A stretch of 64,000 nucleotides of DNA from positions 1,240,001 through 1,304,000 of the forward strand of contig NZ_CP022111.1 of the NCBI RefSeq assembly GCF_000730165.1, given 5' to 3'. The first letter of the stretch is position 1; every line of letters starts with the position of its first letter. Shown here in pieces: positions 9,331 through 17,423 of this stretch. This DNA comes from Nitrospirillum viridazoti CBAmc (GTDB lineage Bacteria > Pseudomonadota > Alphaproteobacteria > Azospirillales > Azospirillaceae). The notes below the pieces were generated by a model. That model was given only the letters and a program-made list of their open reading frames with translations. It ran no database searches and was not told the origin of the DNA. The position numbers and the translations under genes are program-made.

Positions 9331-9358
9331 GACGAGATGGCGTCATGGCCGTGTGACA
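9331..9358 (-). promoter_or_regulatory. ECF41-dependent promoter of the CMD-sigma operon
   Basis: Read on the minus strand, TGTCACA (9352-9358) is followed by exactly 17 nt and CGTC (9331-9334). This matches the published ECF41 promoter consensus (TGTCACA at -35, CGTC at -10). It lies about 40 nt upstream of the CMD start, as expected for an autoregulated ECF41 operon. Confidence 0.8.
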
Positions 9359-9889
9359 TGGGGCCTGAAAAAATTCCGGCCCCACGCATTTTATTCCTAT
9401 CAGGCCGTGGTGCTTGATCAGATTTTGACGGAAGATTCCCCCTGTGGTCAGGGGGCGGATCGGCCGCCTCCCCGCCACAGGAAGAGGGATACCAGATGCT
9501 TATCCGGGCCTTCTTCCTTCATCTCCGTTTCCGGTTCTTCGGCATGGCCGTGGAACTGAAAATCGGGAGGTGAAGGGCGCCGGGGGGAGTAGCCGCTCTC
9601 CCCGGTTGCCCTCGGAAAATACCGCGTTCTGCGATCTTGGAAAATCACAAAACGTAGCGCCTCGCGACACAGCGCGAATTGCTCGTATCGCTAACCGTAG
9701 CGCAATGCCCGCCACGTAGCGCTAATGTCATTCTATAAAATCTTTCTAAATCAGTGTCTTATCATATTCATAGCGCACACGCAGATATCCACAGCTCAGC
9801 TGGCCAGCTTACGAAACGTAATAAGTTAAATCGCGTTTCGCGATACATCGCGTATCGCGGCGTACCGCGAAACGCATTCTTCTACGCCG
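9359..9889. other. Noncoding, repeat-rich block between two minus-strand operons
   Basis: About 530 bp without a convincing gene. The part after about 9600 is AT-richer than its surroundings and carries short repeats: CGTAGCGC at 9653-9660, 9696-9703 and 9715-9722, with TAGCGC again at 9771-9776, and a nested palindrome at 9833-9875. It lies downstream of the substrate-binding-protein gene (stop 9890) and upstream of the ECF41 promoter. The role is unknown; regulatory region or remnant of mobile DNA are both possible. Confidence 0.5.
9833..9875. repeat. Nested inverted repeats (CGCGAAACGC / CGCGATAC)
   Basis: Outer arms GCGTTTCGCG (9833-9842) and CGCGAAACGC (9866-9875) enclose inner arms CGCGATAC (9839-9846) and GTATCGCG (9852-9859). 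Both pairs are perfect and share bases, so the two hairpins are alternatives. It lies 14 bp after the stop of the substrate-binding-protein gene; no T-run follows in either direction. Confidence 0.6.
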
Positions 9890-10879
9890 TTACAGTTTCG
9901 CCAGCACCTCATGCAGGCTGTCGTCCCACAGCGGGCGCACATCCACCGGGGCGGGGATGACACCGGCGGCGGCGAAGGTGTCGGCCACGTCCTGTTGCGA
10001 GGCGATGGCCGCGTCGCTGACCGGCAGCAGGCGATAGCCGGCGCTGCGCTCCCGGTATTCCTGGATGTAGGCGGCCTCGGGAATGCTGGTCAGCTGCGCC
10101 CGGATGCGGGCCCAGCGGGTGTAATCGGCCTCGATCCAGGCCAAGGTCTTGGCGTAGCGCTGCAGGTAGTCGCCGATGGCACGCTTCTTAAGCGGGTCGG
10201 CCAGCGCGTCCTTGGATGCGGCCACCAGATAGTTGCCGGACAGGCGGTGCAGGCCAGTGGTCAGCACCCGGGCCCCGGCCTCGCGCGCCAGTTGCACCAC
10301 CACGCCATAGATGACCCAGGCGTCCAGGCTGCCCTGGTTGAAGGCCGCCAGACCATCCTGCGGCGACAGCGCCACCGGCGTGATGTCGGCGAAGGTCAGC
10401 CCCTGTTCCTTCAGAATCTTCAGCAGCATGTATTGCGAGGTGGTGGCGCGGACATAGCCCACGCGCTTGCCCTTGAGGTCCGCCGTGGCCTGCAGCGGGC
10501 TGTCCTTAGGCACCAGCACCACCTGGTTGTTCACGTCGCCTTGCAACACCGCGATGATGCGCACCAAGGGGTTGGCGGCGGCGATGAAGATGGGCGGGAT
10601 CTCGCTCATGCCGCCCACGTCCAGCGAATGGGCGTTGATCGCCTCCGCGATCAGGTTGCCGCCGGCGAACTGGGCCGTTTCCAGGGTGTAGGGCGTGTCG
10701 GCCACGCCCGCCTGCTCGAAGAAGGAGTCCGGATTGCCCCGGTATGTCGCCGCCCGCAGGGTGACGCCGGCAAGGTCCGCGTCCTTTTTGCGGCCGCAAG
10801 CGGCCAGGTTCAGGGCGCCCAGGCCCAGCGCCCCCGCCGCCAGCCCCTGCAAGGCGGACCGGCGCGAAATCAGCATCAT
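9890..10879 (-). CDS. ssuA: ABC transporter substrate-binding protein, sulfonate/nitrate/taurine (SsuA/TauA) family
   Basis: A 329-residue periplasmic binding protein. The N-terminus has twin arginines (SRRSALQG) and a lipobox ending at Cys28 (LNLAAC), so it may be a Tat-exported lipoprotein. The body shows the SsuA/NMT1 pattern: GGNLIAEAINAHSLDVGGMSEIP and DLKGKRVGYVRATTSQYMLL. It is the last gene of the six-gene minus-strand operon that starts at 15981 and supplies the binding protein for that permease and ATPase. A second, different binding protein is at 17424-18389. Substrate is inferred to be an organosulfonate. Confidence 0.88.
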   Translation of the reverse strand: MMLISRRSALQGLAAGALGLGALNLAACGRKKDADLAGVTLRAATYRGNPDSFFEQAGVADTPYTLETAQFAGGNLIAEAINAHSLDVGGMSEIPPIFIAAANPLVRIIAVLQGDVNNQVVLVPKDSPLQATADLKGKRVGYVRATTSQYMLLKILKEQGLTFADITPVALSPQDGLAAFNQGSLDAWVIYGVVVQLAREAGARVLTTGLHRLSGNYLVAASKDALADPLKKRAIGDYLQRYAKTLAWIEADYTRWARIRAQLTSIPEAAYIQEYRERSAGYRLLPVSDAAIASQQDVADTFAAAGVIPAPVDVRPLWDDSLHEVLAKL

Positions 10880-10894
10880 GGGTTCGATCTTTCC

Positions 10895-11860
10895 TTAATA
10901 ACCACGCGACAGATCGACCACATCCTCCAGCGGCTCCCCGCGGCGGAAACGAATCAGATTGTGGGCCAGCTGGGCCGCCAGGTTGGCGTGAGTGTCCGGC
11001 GTGAAGACGGAGGTGTGCGGCGACAGGCGCACGCGGGGGTGGCTGTAATAGGGGTGGCCATCCGGCAATGGTTCCGGATGCGTCACGTCCAAGGTGGCCA
11101 GCGAAACCGGCCCCTCCGCCAGCGCGGCCAGCAGCGCCTGGTCGTCGATCAGCGCGCCGCGCGCCACGTTGACCAGATGCAGGCCGGGCTTGGCGGTGGC
11201 CAGCACCCGGGCGTTCACCAGATGGTGGGTTTCCGCCGTCGCGGGTGCGGCCAGCACCACATGGTCGGCGCGGGCGAACAGTGCCGCCACGTCATCCACC
11301 CGCTCCACGCCGGGCACGCCCAAATCTCCGGCGCCGCGCCGCGTGGCCAGCACCGTCATGCCCAGCGCCAGGGCCTTGGGCGCCAAGGCCTGGCCAATGC
11401 CGCCGAAGCCGACGATGCCCAGGGTGGCGCCCTCCACCAGGCCTAGGGGCGACGGTTGCCAGTCGGCCGCCCGGCTGACCCAGATATCGGGGAAGCGCTT
11501 GGCGGCGGCGAAGATGGCGGCCAGCGAGAACTCGGCCAGAGCCGTGGCGGAGGTGCGCTTGGCCGCCGTCACCACCGGCCCCTCGAACAGCCAACCGGGA
11601 TAGAAGTCGATGCCGACGGAAACCAGCTGCACCCAGCGCAGGTTGAAAGGCCAGCCCGGCGGTTGGGCCGGCAGGTCGCCGCCGGCGCGGCGGAAGGGTG
11701 CGGCCACGAAGACGTCGGCATCGCGCGGCCACTCGGCCGGCACCCCCCGGGGCAGGGTGGTCAGTTCGACCGCCCCCTCCCCCGTCGCGGCGCTGACCCG
11801 CCGCGCCACCTCGGCATTGATGGGCTCGGCCAGTTGGCTGGCCACACGGATGGGGCTCAT
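10895..11860 (-). CDS. D-isomer-specific 2-hydroxyacid dehydrogenase
   Basis: A 321-residue NAD(P)-dependent dehydrogenase. The nucleotide-binding GFGGIGQALAPKA sits near residue 150, followed by the family signature with catalytic Arg (HLVNVARGALIDDQAL), an acidic residue in DVTHPEPLP and the catalytic His in SPHTS. It would reduce a 2-keto acid or oxidise a D-2-hydroxyacid. It overlaps the upstream SsuD-like gene by 4 bases (ATGA), so it belongs to the sulfur operon; a hydroxyacid dehydrogenase is not a usual ssu member and may process the carbon skeleton left after desulfonation (inference). Confidence 0.88.
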   Translation of the reverse strand: MSPIRVASQLAEPINAEVARRVSAATGEGAVELTTLPRGVPAEWPRDADVFVAAPFRRAGGDLPAQPPGWPFNLRWVQLVSVGIDFYPGWLFEGPVVTAAKRTSATALAEFSLAAIFAAAKRFPDIWVSRAADWQPSPLGLVEGATLGIVGFGGIGQALAPKALALGMTVLATRRGAGDLGVPGVERVDDVAALFARADHVVLAAPATAETHHLVNARVLATAKPGLHLVNVARGALIDDQALLAALAEGPVSLATLDVTHPEPLPDGHPYYSHPRVRLSPHTSVFTPDTHANLAAQLAHNLIRFRRGEPLEDVVDLSRGY

Positions 11861-12972
11861 TCGGCCGCCACCGCCGTGGCGTGTCCGGCCTCTCTTGCCG
11901 CGACCGCCTGGCGCACCAGGGGAATAAGCTCGCGGCCATACTCGATGGCATCCACCAGCGGATCGAAACCCCGGATGAGGAAGGTGCGCACACCCAGGTC
12001 ATAGTAGTCCAGCAGCGATTCCGTGACCTGCTCCGGCGTGCCCACCAGGCTGGTGGAATTGCCCTGGGCCCCGGTCAGGACGGCGATCTCCGTCCACAGG
12101 CGCTTGTCCCGCACCTTGCCGGCGGCTGCCGCCGCCAGCAGGCGCTGCGAACCCACATTCTGTGGCTCTCCCGCACGCACGGGCCGGAAGGTCGACTGGG
12201 TGGCGCGCAGCTGCTTGGCCTGCTCCAGGATGCGGTCGGCCTTGGCCCAGGCCTCCTCCTCCGTCCGCCCCAGGATGGGGCGCAGCGACAGGCTGAACTG
12301 CACATGGTCCTGCCGGCCATGCAGGGCGGCAGCGGCGCGCACCTTGGCGATGGTCTCGCGCACGTCGTCCAGCGGCTCGCCCCACAGGGCGTAGACGTCG
12401 GCATGGCGCCCGGCCACGGCGATGGCCTCATCCGACGATCCGCCGAAATAGATGGGCAGCGTGCCGTTGACGGGCTTCACGTAGGATTGCGATCCGCGCG
12501 ACTTGTAATAGGGGCCGTCATGGTCGAAGGGCGCCGTGCTGGTCCACACCTTGCGCACCACGTCCAGATAGTCGTCGGTGCGGGCGTAGCGTTCCGTCTT
12601 GTTCAGGAAATCGCCGTCGCGCTGCTGTTCCTCATCCGACCCGCCGGAGATGATGTGCACGGCCAAGCGGCCCTGGCTGAAATGGTCCAGCGAGGCCAGC
12701 TGACGGGCGGCCAGGGTGGGCGCCACGAAGCCTGGGCGGTGGGCCAGCAGGATCTTCAGCCGCTCCGTCTGCTGTACGGCGTAGGCCGCGATCTGGAAGC
12801 CATCGGGCGAGGCGCTGGAGTGCGCGATCAGCACGCGGTCGAAGCCGGCATACTCCTGGGCCCGCGCCACGGTACCGATATAGTCGCGGTCGATGATGGG
12901 GCCGCTGCCGGGCCGGGTCTCGGACCCATCCTGCGACCCGATGAAGCCGATGAACTGCAAGGTGTTGGACAT
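11857..12972 (-). CDS. ssuD: FMNH2-dependent alkanesulfonate monooxygenase-like protein (LLM class)
   Basis: A 371-residue bacterial-luciferase-like flavoprotein close to SsuD: DYIGTVARAQEYAGFDRVLIAHSSAS at the N-terminus, ILLAHRPGFVAPTLAARQLASLD, GRLAVHIISGGSDEEQQRDGD, and YFGGSSDEAIAVAGRHADVYALWGEPL. SsuD cleaves C1-C14 sulfonates to sulfite and aldehyde with reduced FMN. Third enzyme gene of the operon, 28 bp after the flavoenzyme at 13001-14179 and overlapping the hydroxyacid dehydrogenase. No separate SsuE-type FMN reductase is encoded nearby. Exact substrate uncertain. Confidence 0.87.
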   Translation of the reverse strand: MSNTLQFIGFIGSQDGSETRPGSGPIIDRDYIGTVARAQEYAGFDRVLIAHSSASPDGFQIAAYAVQQTERLKILLAHRPGFVAPTLAARQLASLDHFSQGRLAVHIISGGSDEEQQRDGDFLNKTERYARTDDYLDVVRKVWTSTAPFDHDGPYYKSRGSQSYVKPVNGTLPIYFGGSSDEAIAVAGRHADVYALWGEPLDDVRETIAKVRAAAALHGRQDHVQFSLSLRPILGRTEEEAWAKADRILEQAKQLRATQSTFRPVRAGEPQNVGSQRLLAAAAAGKVRDKRLWTEIAVLTGAQGNSTSLVGTPEQVTESLLDYYDLGVRTFLIRGFDPLVDAIEYGRELIPLVRQAVAAREAGHATAVAAE

Positions 12973-13000
12973 GGCGGAACCCTTTCAGGAGGGGGGAGCT

Positions 13001-14179
13001 TCAGGAGGGGGTAGCGGCGGCGAAGGCGGCGCGGCCGGCGCCGACCAGCACCACATCGGCCTGGGGGGTATGGATGCGGCCGCACAGCACATCGCGGTAA
13101 TGCCGCTCCAGCGGGTTGTGGCGGGTGGTGCCTGGGTTGCCGGTCAGGCGCACCGCCGTCTCCACCGCCTGGATGGCGTTCTCCGTCACCAGATGCTTGA
13201 CCAGACCGGCCTCCACCGCGCTGGTCTCCCCGCGCGTGGCGGCGGCCAGCAGGGCGCGGTTGGACAGCAGCAGGCCGTCGATGGTGCCCACCGCCTCCTG
13301 GAAGCGCGGCAGGGTGGACAGGGCCGCCCCCAGGTTGCTGGGCACCCGCTGGCGGGCGAAGGCGATCAGCCAGTCGCGCGCCGCCTCGGCCACCGCGTCA
13401 TAGATGCCGGCGGTCAGCACGGCGGCCCATGCGCCGAACAGCGCGTCGCGCGGCCCGGCCACCCCGGGCGCCCGCAGATCCAGCGCATGGTCCAGCGGCG
13501 TGGGCACATCCTCCAGGATCACGTCGTGGCTGCCGCTGGCGCGCAGGCCCAGATGGTCCCAGGTTTCGACCACGCGGATGCCGGGGCTGTCGCGGTGCAC
13601 CAGGAAGCCGCCGACACGCGGCTGCGGCTCGTCAGTGCGGGCCCAGACCAGCAGCCAGGTCAGGGCCGGGATGCCGGTGGAATAGAGCTTGTGCCCGCTG
13701 ATGGACCAGCCGTCCGCCGTGCGCCGCGCCACCGTGGCCGGCAGGCCGCCGCGCGCCGGCGTGCCCAGGTCAGGCTCCACCCGCAGGGCATTGATCAGGG
13801 CGCCGTTTTCCACCGCGTCCCGCGCCACCCGGTCGTAGAGCGCGTCGGGCACGGCGCGCTGATCGACGGACGCATGAAACAGGTACTGCATGACCAGCAC
13901 CAGGGCGGTGGCGGGGTCGCCCTTGGCCACCGCCCGCACCACCTTCAGCGTGGTGGCGAGGTCGGCGCCGGCACCGCCCCAGGCGGGCCCCACCGTCAGG
14001 CCCAGCAGACCCCTGGCGTGCAGGCTCCTGAAATTTTCGAAGGGGAAGCTGCCGTCGCGGTCGTGCGCGGCGGCACCGGCGGCGAACTCGGCGGTCAGTT
14101 CGGCCAGCACGGCGTCCAGGGCCGGGCCGTCGACGTGCTCCTCCTCCACCGCTTCCACGCGGCGCAGGGCCGCCGTCAT
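13001..14179 (-). CDS. Acyl-CoA dehydrogenase-like flavoenzyme (SfnB/DszC group)
   Basis: A 392-residue acyl-CoA-dehydrogenase fold: GLLGLTVGPAWGGAGADLATTLKVV, ISGHKLYSTGIPALTWLLVWART, DHLGLRASGSHDV and a C-terminal domain with ETAVRLTGNPGTTRHNPLERHYRDV. The lack of a typical catalytic Glu and the operon context put it with SfnB/DszC-like proteins, flavin monooxygenases or accessory enzymes of dimethylsulfone, thiophene and sulfonate use. Its ATG overlaps the stop of the ABC ATPase gene (ATGA). Confidence 0.83.
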   Translation of the reverse strand: MTAALRRVEAVEEEHVDGPALDAVLAELTAEFAAGAAAHDRDGSFPFENFRSLHARGLLGLTVGPAWGGAGADLATTLKVVRAVAKGDPATALVLVMQYLFHASVDQRAVPDALYDRVARDAVENGALINALRVEPDLGTPARGGLPATVARRTADGWSISGHKLYSTGIPALTWLLVWARTDEPQPRVGGFLVHRDSPGIRVVETWDHLGLRASGSHDVILEDVPTPLDHALDLRAPGVAGPRDALFGAWAAVLTAGIYDAVAEAARDWLIAFARQRVPSNLGAALSTLPRFQEAVGTIDGLLLSNRALLAAATRGETSAVEAGLVKHLVTENAIQAVETAVRLTGNPGTTRHNPLERHYRDVLCGRIHTPQADVVLVGAGRAAFAAATPS

Positions 14180-15120
14180 GACAGGCCCCCGCCCAGCGGA
14201 GCGCTGTGATGGGCGCCGCCATTGAGCACACCGTTATGGCCGCCGTGACCGTTGACAGCGTGACCGTTGACGGCGTGACCATTAACGGCGGCCGGCCGGT
14301 TCCAGCCGGGGCGCAAGCCGGCGGCGGGCGGGATGAAGGTCAGGGGTGCCGTATCGCGGGGCAGCGGCTGTTCCACCCCCAGGTGACCCAGCAGGCGGCG
14401 GCGCAGGGCCTGGAATTCCGGCCCCGCCTCGCGCGGGCGGGCCAGGGCCACCTTCTCCTCCACCGCCAGCCGGCCGTCGGCCAGCACCAGGATGCGGTCG
14501 GCCAAGGCGATCGCCTCGTCCACGTCATGGGTGACCAGCAGCACGGCCGGACGGTGTGCCCGCCACAGCGACAGCACCAGCTGATGCATGCGCAAACGGG
14601 TCAGGGCGTCCAGGGCGGCGAAGGGTTCGTCCAGCAGCAGCAGTTGCGGCTCACGCACCAGGGCGCGGGCCAGGGCGGCGCGTTGGGCTTCCCCGCCCGA
14701 CAGGGTGGCGGGCCAGGCGTCGACGCGATGGCCCAGGCCCACCTCCTCCAGCGCGGCGGTGGCCTGCAGGCGGGTGCGGCCGCCCTTCAGGCCCAGGGTG
14801 ATGTTGCGCCACACCTTCTTCCACGGCAGCAGGCGCGGTTCCTGGAACACGACGGCGCGGGCACCGGGGGTGGACACCTGCTCCGCCGGGGCGGCGTCCA
14901 GGCCGGCCAGGGTGCGCAGCAGGGTGGTCTTGCCCGAGCCGCTGCGGCCCAGCAGGGCCACGAACTCACCCGGGGCGATGTCCAGATCCAGGTCGCGCAG
15001 CACAGTGACGTCGCCGAAGCGGCGGCTGAAGCCACGCACGCGAACCGCGGCGTCGCTGGACGCGGTGGAGCTGTCGGCAGTCAAGGGGGCAGCTGTGAGA
15101 GGGGCGGTGTTGGAAGCCAT
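14176..15120 (-). CDS. ssuB: ABC transporter ATP-binding protein, SsuB family, with His-rich C-terminal tail
   Basis: A 314-residue ATPase. Walker A is GRSGSGKTT (58-66), the Q-loop is VVFQEPRLLPW, the signature LSGGEAQRAALARAL, Walker B LLLLDEPFAALD and the switch His in LLVTHDVDEA. SsuB proteins energise sulfonate import. The N-terminus carries an extra Thr/Ala/Ser-rich 25 residues, and the C-terminus ends in three AVNGH repeats plus GHNG and AHHS, about 37 residues from residue 278, unlike ordinary SsuB. The gene is 3 bp after the permease stop and overlaps the next gene by 4 bp. Confidence 0.92.
   Translation of the reverse strand: MASNTAPLTAAPLTADSSTASSDAAVRVRGFSRRFGDVTVLRDLDLDIAPGEFVALLGRSGSGKTTLLRTLAGLDAAPAEQVSTPGARAVVFQEPRLLPWKKVWRNITLGLKGGRTRLQATAALEEVGLGHRVDAWPATLSGGEAQRAALARALVREPQLLLLDEPFAALDALTRLRMHQLVLSLWRAHRPAVLLVTHDVDEAIALADRILVLADGRLAVEEKVALARPREAGPEFQALRRRLLGHLGVEQPLPRDTAPLTFIPPAAGLRPGWNRPAAVNGHAVNGHAVNGHGGHNGVLNGGAHHSAPLGGGLS
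14215..14289 (-). repeat. In-frame 15-bp tandem repeat encoding AVNGH in ssuB
   Basis: Three consecutive 15-bp units (consensus on the minus strand GC(C/T)GT(T/C)AA(T/C)GGTCAC) encode AVNGH-AVNGH-AVNGH and are followed by a degenerate GGHNG and VLNGG. The units differ only at wobble positions. They form a histidine-rich tail on the ATPase. Confidence 0.75.
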
Positions 15121-15123
15121 GGT

Positions 15124-15981
15124 TCAGCGCTCCAGGAAGGTGGGGCGCCAGGCCAGCAGGCGGCGCTCCAGAAGGCGGACGAGGAAGTCGGTGCCCAGGC
15201 CCAGCACGGCATAGACGCCCAGGCAGACGACGATGATGTCGGTGCGCATGAAGTCGCGGGCGTTGTTGATGAGGTAGCCTAGGCCGGCGGAGGCGTTGAT
15301 CTGCTCCGCCACCACCAAGCTCAGCCAGGCATGGCCCAGGGCGTAGCGCAGGCCGACCAGGAAGGATGGGGTGGCCCCCGGCAGCACCACGTTGGTGATC
15401 AGCTCCAGCCGCGACAGACCGAAACTGCGCCCCGCCTCCACCAGCTTGGCCTCGATGGCGCGGATGCCGGAGAACAGGGTGAGGTAGGTGGGGAAGGCGG
15501 CGCCCAAGGCGATCAGCGCCACCTTGGGCACCTCGCCAATGCCGAACCACACGATGAACAGCGGCACCAGCGCCAGAAAGGGCAAGGTGCGCAGCATCTG
15601 CATTAGGGGGTCGACCAGCGTCTCCCCCCGGCGGAACAGGCCCGCCAGGACGGCCAGCACCGTGCCGACGGCAACCCCGATGCCCAGGCCCGTGGCCACG
15701 CGGACCAGCGACACCAGCAGGTTGGACACCAGCTCGCCCGAGGCCAGCAGGGTCCAGAAGGTGGCCAGCACGGCGCTGGGGGCAGCCAGCACACGGGAGG
15801 GCACCAAACCCACCCGCGACCCCAGTTCCCACGCCAGGATCAGGGCCAGGGGCACGGTCCAGCGGGAATTGCCCAGCCGGGCCAGAAGGCGCCGGATCAG
15901 CGGGACGCCAGCGGGCCGGGGGGTAGGCCGGGGGACGGCGGACAATGCCGCGTCTTGCGGAGCGTCGAGGGCCAGGGACAA
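15124..15981 (-). CDS. ssuC: ABC transporter permease, SsuC/TauC family
   Basis: A 285-residue inner-membrane permease with about six hydrophobic segments after a 40-residue polar N-terminus. The cytoplasmic coupling loop EAGRSFGLSRLELITNVVLPGATPSF is the EAA motif of sulfonate/nitrate/taurine permeases. The start is taken as TTG at 15981, preceded by GAGG at 7 nt; no in-frame ATG is near. It is the first gene of the six-gene sulfur operon. A palindrome at 16005-16020 lies just upstream. Confidence 0.88.
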   Translation of the reverse strand: MSLALDAPQDAALSAVPRPTPRPAGVPLIRRLLARLGNSRWTVPLALILAWELGSRVGLVPSRVLAAPSAVLATFWTLLASGELVSNLLVSLVRVATGLGIGVAVGTVLAVLAGLFRRGETLVDPLMQMLRTLPFLALVPLFIVWFGIGEVPKVALIALGAAFPTYLTLFSGIRAIEAKLVEAGRSFGLSRLELITNVVLPGATPSFLVGLRYALGHAWLSLVVAEQINASAGLGYLINNARDFMRTDIIVVCLGVYAVLGLGTDFLVRLLERRLLAWRPTFLER

Positions 15982-16004
15982 GGCCGCACCTCATTCTACA
16001 TGTG

Positions 16005-16020
16005 AGATATGGTGATATCT
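16005..16020. promoter_or_regulatory. Candidate operator upstream of the sulfur operon
   Basis: AGATAT-GGTG-ATATCT, perfect 6-bp arms with a 4-bp spacer, 24 bp upstream of the ssuC start and in the intergenic region shared with the divergent hydrolase-OsmC gene. Position suits an operator or promoter element; the regulator is unknown. Confidence 0.35.
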
Positions 16021-16193
16021 GATCGATGAACTCCATTAAATGTCGTGGATTTTAATCCGGCAATGGACTTCTCATGCTGTGAATGTTTGAAAATTCTCAA
16101 GCATGGAGATTTCGTTGCGTGGCGGCGGACGGCTTGGCCATTGCCCCGCTGGCGGTGCTACAAGAACGGCAGGCAGAGGGAAGGGAGGCCGCC

Positions 16194-17411
16194 ATGGCCA
16201 GCCAGCAGTTCGATTTCGACAGCGCCAAGGGGTACCGGTTGTCCGGCCGGATCGAGCCGGCGGAGGGTACGCCGCGCGGCTGGGCCATCTTCGCCCACTG
16301 CTTCACCTGCGGAAAGGACAGCCTGGCCACCACGCGGCTGGCCCGCGCCCTGGCCATGACCGGCATCGGCGTGCTGCGCTTCGACTTCGCCGGGCTGGGC
16401 AAAAGCGGCGGTGACTTCGCCGATGGCGGCTTCGCAGCCGATGTCGATGACCTGATGGCGGCCTATGCGGCCATGACCCAGGCGGGCATGCCGCCCAGCC
16501 TGCTGGTGGGCCACAGCTTCGGCGGGGCCGCGGCCCTGGCCGCCGCCGGCGACATGCCCACGGTCAAGGCCGTCGTGACCATCGCCGCCCCGTCCGATGT
16601 GGCCCATGTGCTGCAGACCTTCGGACCGGAGGCGCTGAACCGCATCGAGGCGGAGGGCGAGGCCGAGGTCGACCTGGCCGGCCGGCCCTTCGTGATCCGC
16701 CAGAGCTTCGTCGATGATGCCCGCGAACAGGATTTGGCGACACGCATCGCCCGCCTGCGCCGTCCGCTGCTGATCCTGCACGCCCCGGGCGACATGACGG
16801 TGGGCATCGACAACGCCACCCGCATCTTCGTGGCGGCCAAGCATCCCAAGAGCTTCGTCTCGCTGGACGACGCCGACCATCTGCTGACCCGCCCGGCGGA
16901 CGCCGACTACGCGGCCGCCGTCATCGCCGCCTGGGCCAGCCGCTACCTGCCGCAGCAGGGGGAGACGCCGGATCCGCATGGCGAGGCCGAAGGCGTGCTG
17001 GCGATGGAAACGGGTCGCGGCCGCTACCAGCTGGCCATGCGCAGCGGCCCGCACCAGTTCCTGGCGGATGAGCCGGTGGACGTGGGCGGCCTGAACAGCG
17101 GCCTCGCCCCCTATGACTTCGTGTCGGCGGGCTTGGCCGCCTGCACCACCATGACCATGCGCATGTATGCGGAGCGCAAGGGCCTGCCCCTGGTGCGCGC
17201 CCAGACGCGGGTGGTGCACACCAAGCGGGCGGACCAGACACCCGCCGACCTGTTCACCCGCACCATCACCCTGGAAGGCCCCTTGGATGCGGAGCAGCGC
17301 GCCAAGCTGCTGTCCATCGCCAACCGCTGCCCCGTGGACATCACCCTGACCCGCGCGTCGGAGGTGGAGACGCTGCTGGTGGATGAGCAGCCGGACGACC
17401 AGCCCTCCTGA
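16194..17411 (+). CDS. Bifunctional alpha/beta hydrolase - OsmC family fusion protein
   Basis: A 405-residue two-domain protein. Residues 1-260 are an alpha/beta hydrolase with nucleophile Ser108 in GHSFGG, a late Asp in HAPGDMTVG and His in DDADHLL. Residues about 275-405 are an OsmC/Ohr-type domain with two conserved cysteines (LAACTTMTMRMYAERKG and NRCPVDITL), the arrangement that reduces organic hydroperoxides with thiols. GGGAGG 5 nt upstream sets the start. The fusion is a known architecture; the hydrolase may release substrate for the peroxidase. It sits on the opposite strand inside the sulfur cluster. Confidence 0.9.
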   Translation: MASQQFDFDSAKGYRLSGRIEPAEGTPRGWAIFAHCFTCGKDSLATTRLARALAMTGIGVLRFDFAGLGKSGGDFADGGFAADVDDLMAAYAAMTQAGMPPSLLVGHSFGGAAALAAAGDMPTVKAVVTIAAPSDVAHVLQTFGPEALNRIEAEGEAEVDLAGRPFVIRQSFVDDAREQDLATRIARLRRPLLILHAPGDMTVGIDNATRIFVAAKHPKSFVSLDDADHLLTRPADADYAAAVIAAWASRYLPQQGETPDPHGEAEGVLAMETGRGRYQLAMRSGPHQFLADEPVDVGGLNSGLAPYDFVSAGLAACTTMTMRMYAERKGLPLVRAQTRVVHTKRADQTPADLFTRTITLEGPLDAEQRAKLLSIANRCPVDITLTRASEVETLLVDEQPDDQPS

Positions 17412-17423
17412 TACAGGCGGCCT

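Noticed and set aside
9781-9800. DnaA-box-like ATATCCACA as sign of a replication origin
   Set aside because: A single degenerate box, no cluster of boxes, and no dnaA, parAB or repABC genes in the window.
14215-14289. CRISPR-like repeats
   Set aside because: The 15-bp units are contiguous, lack spacers and encode an in-frame peptide repeat.
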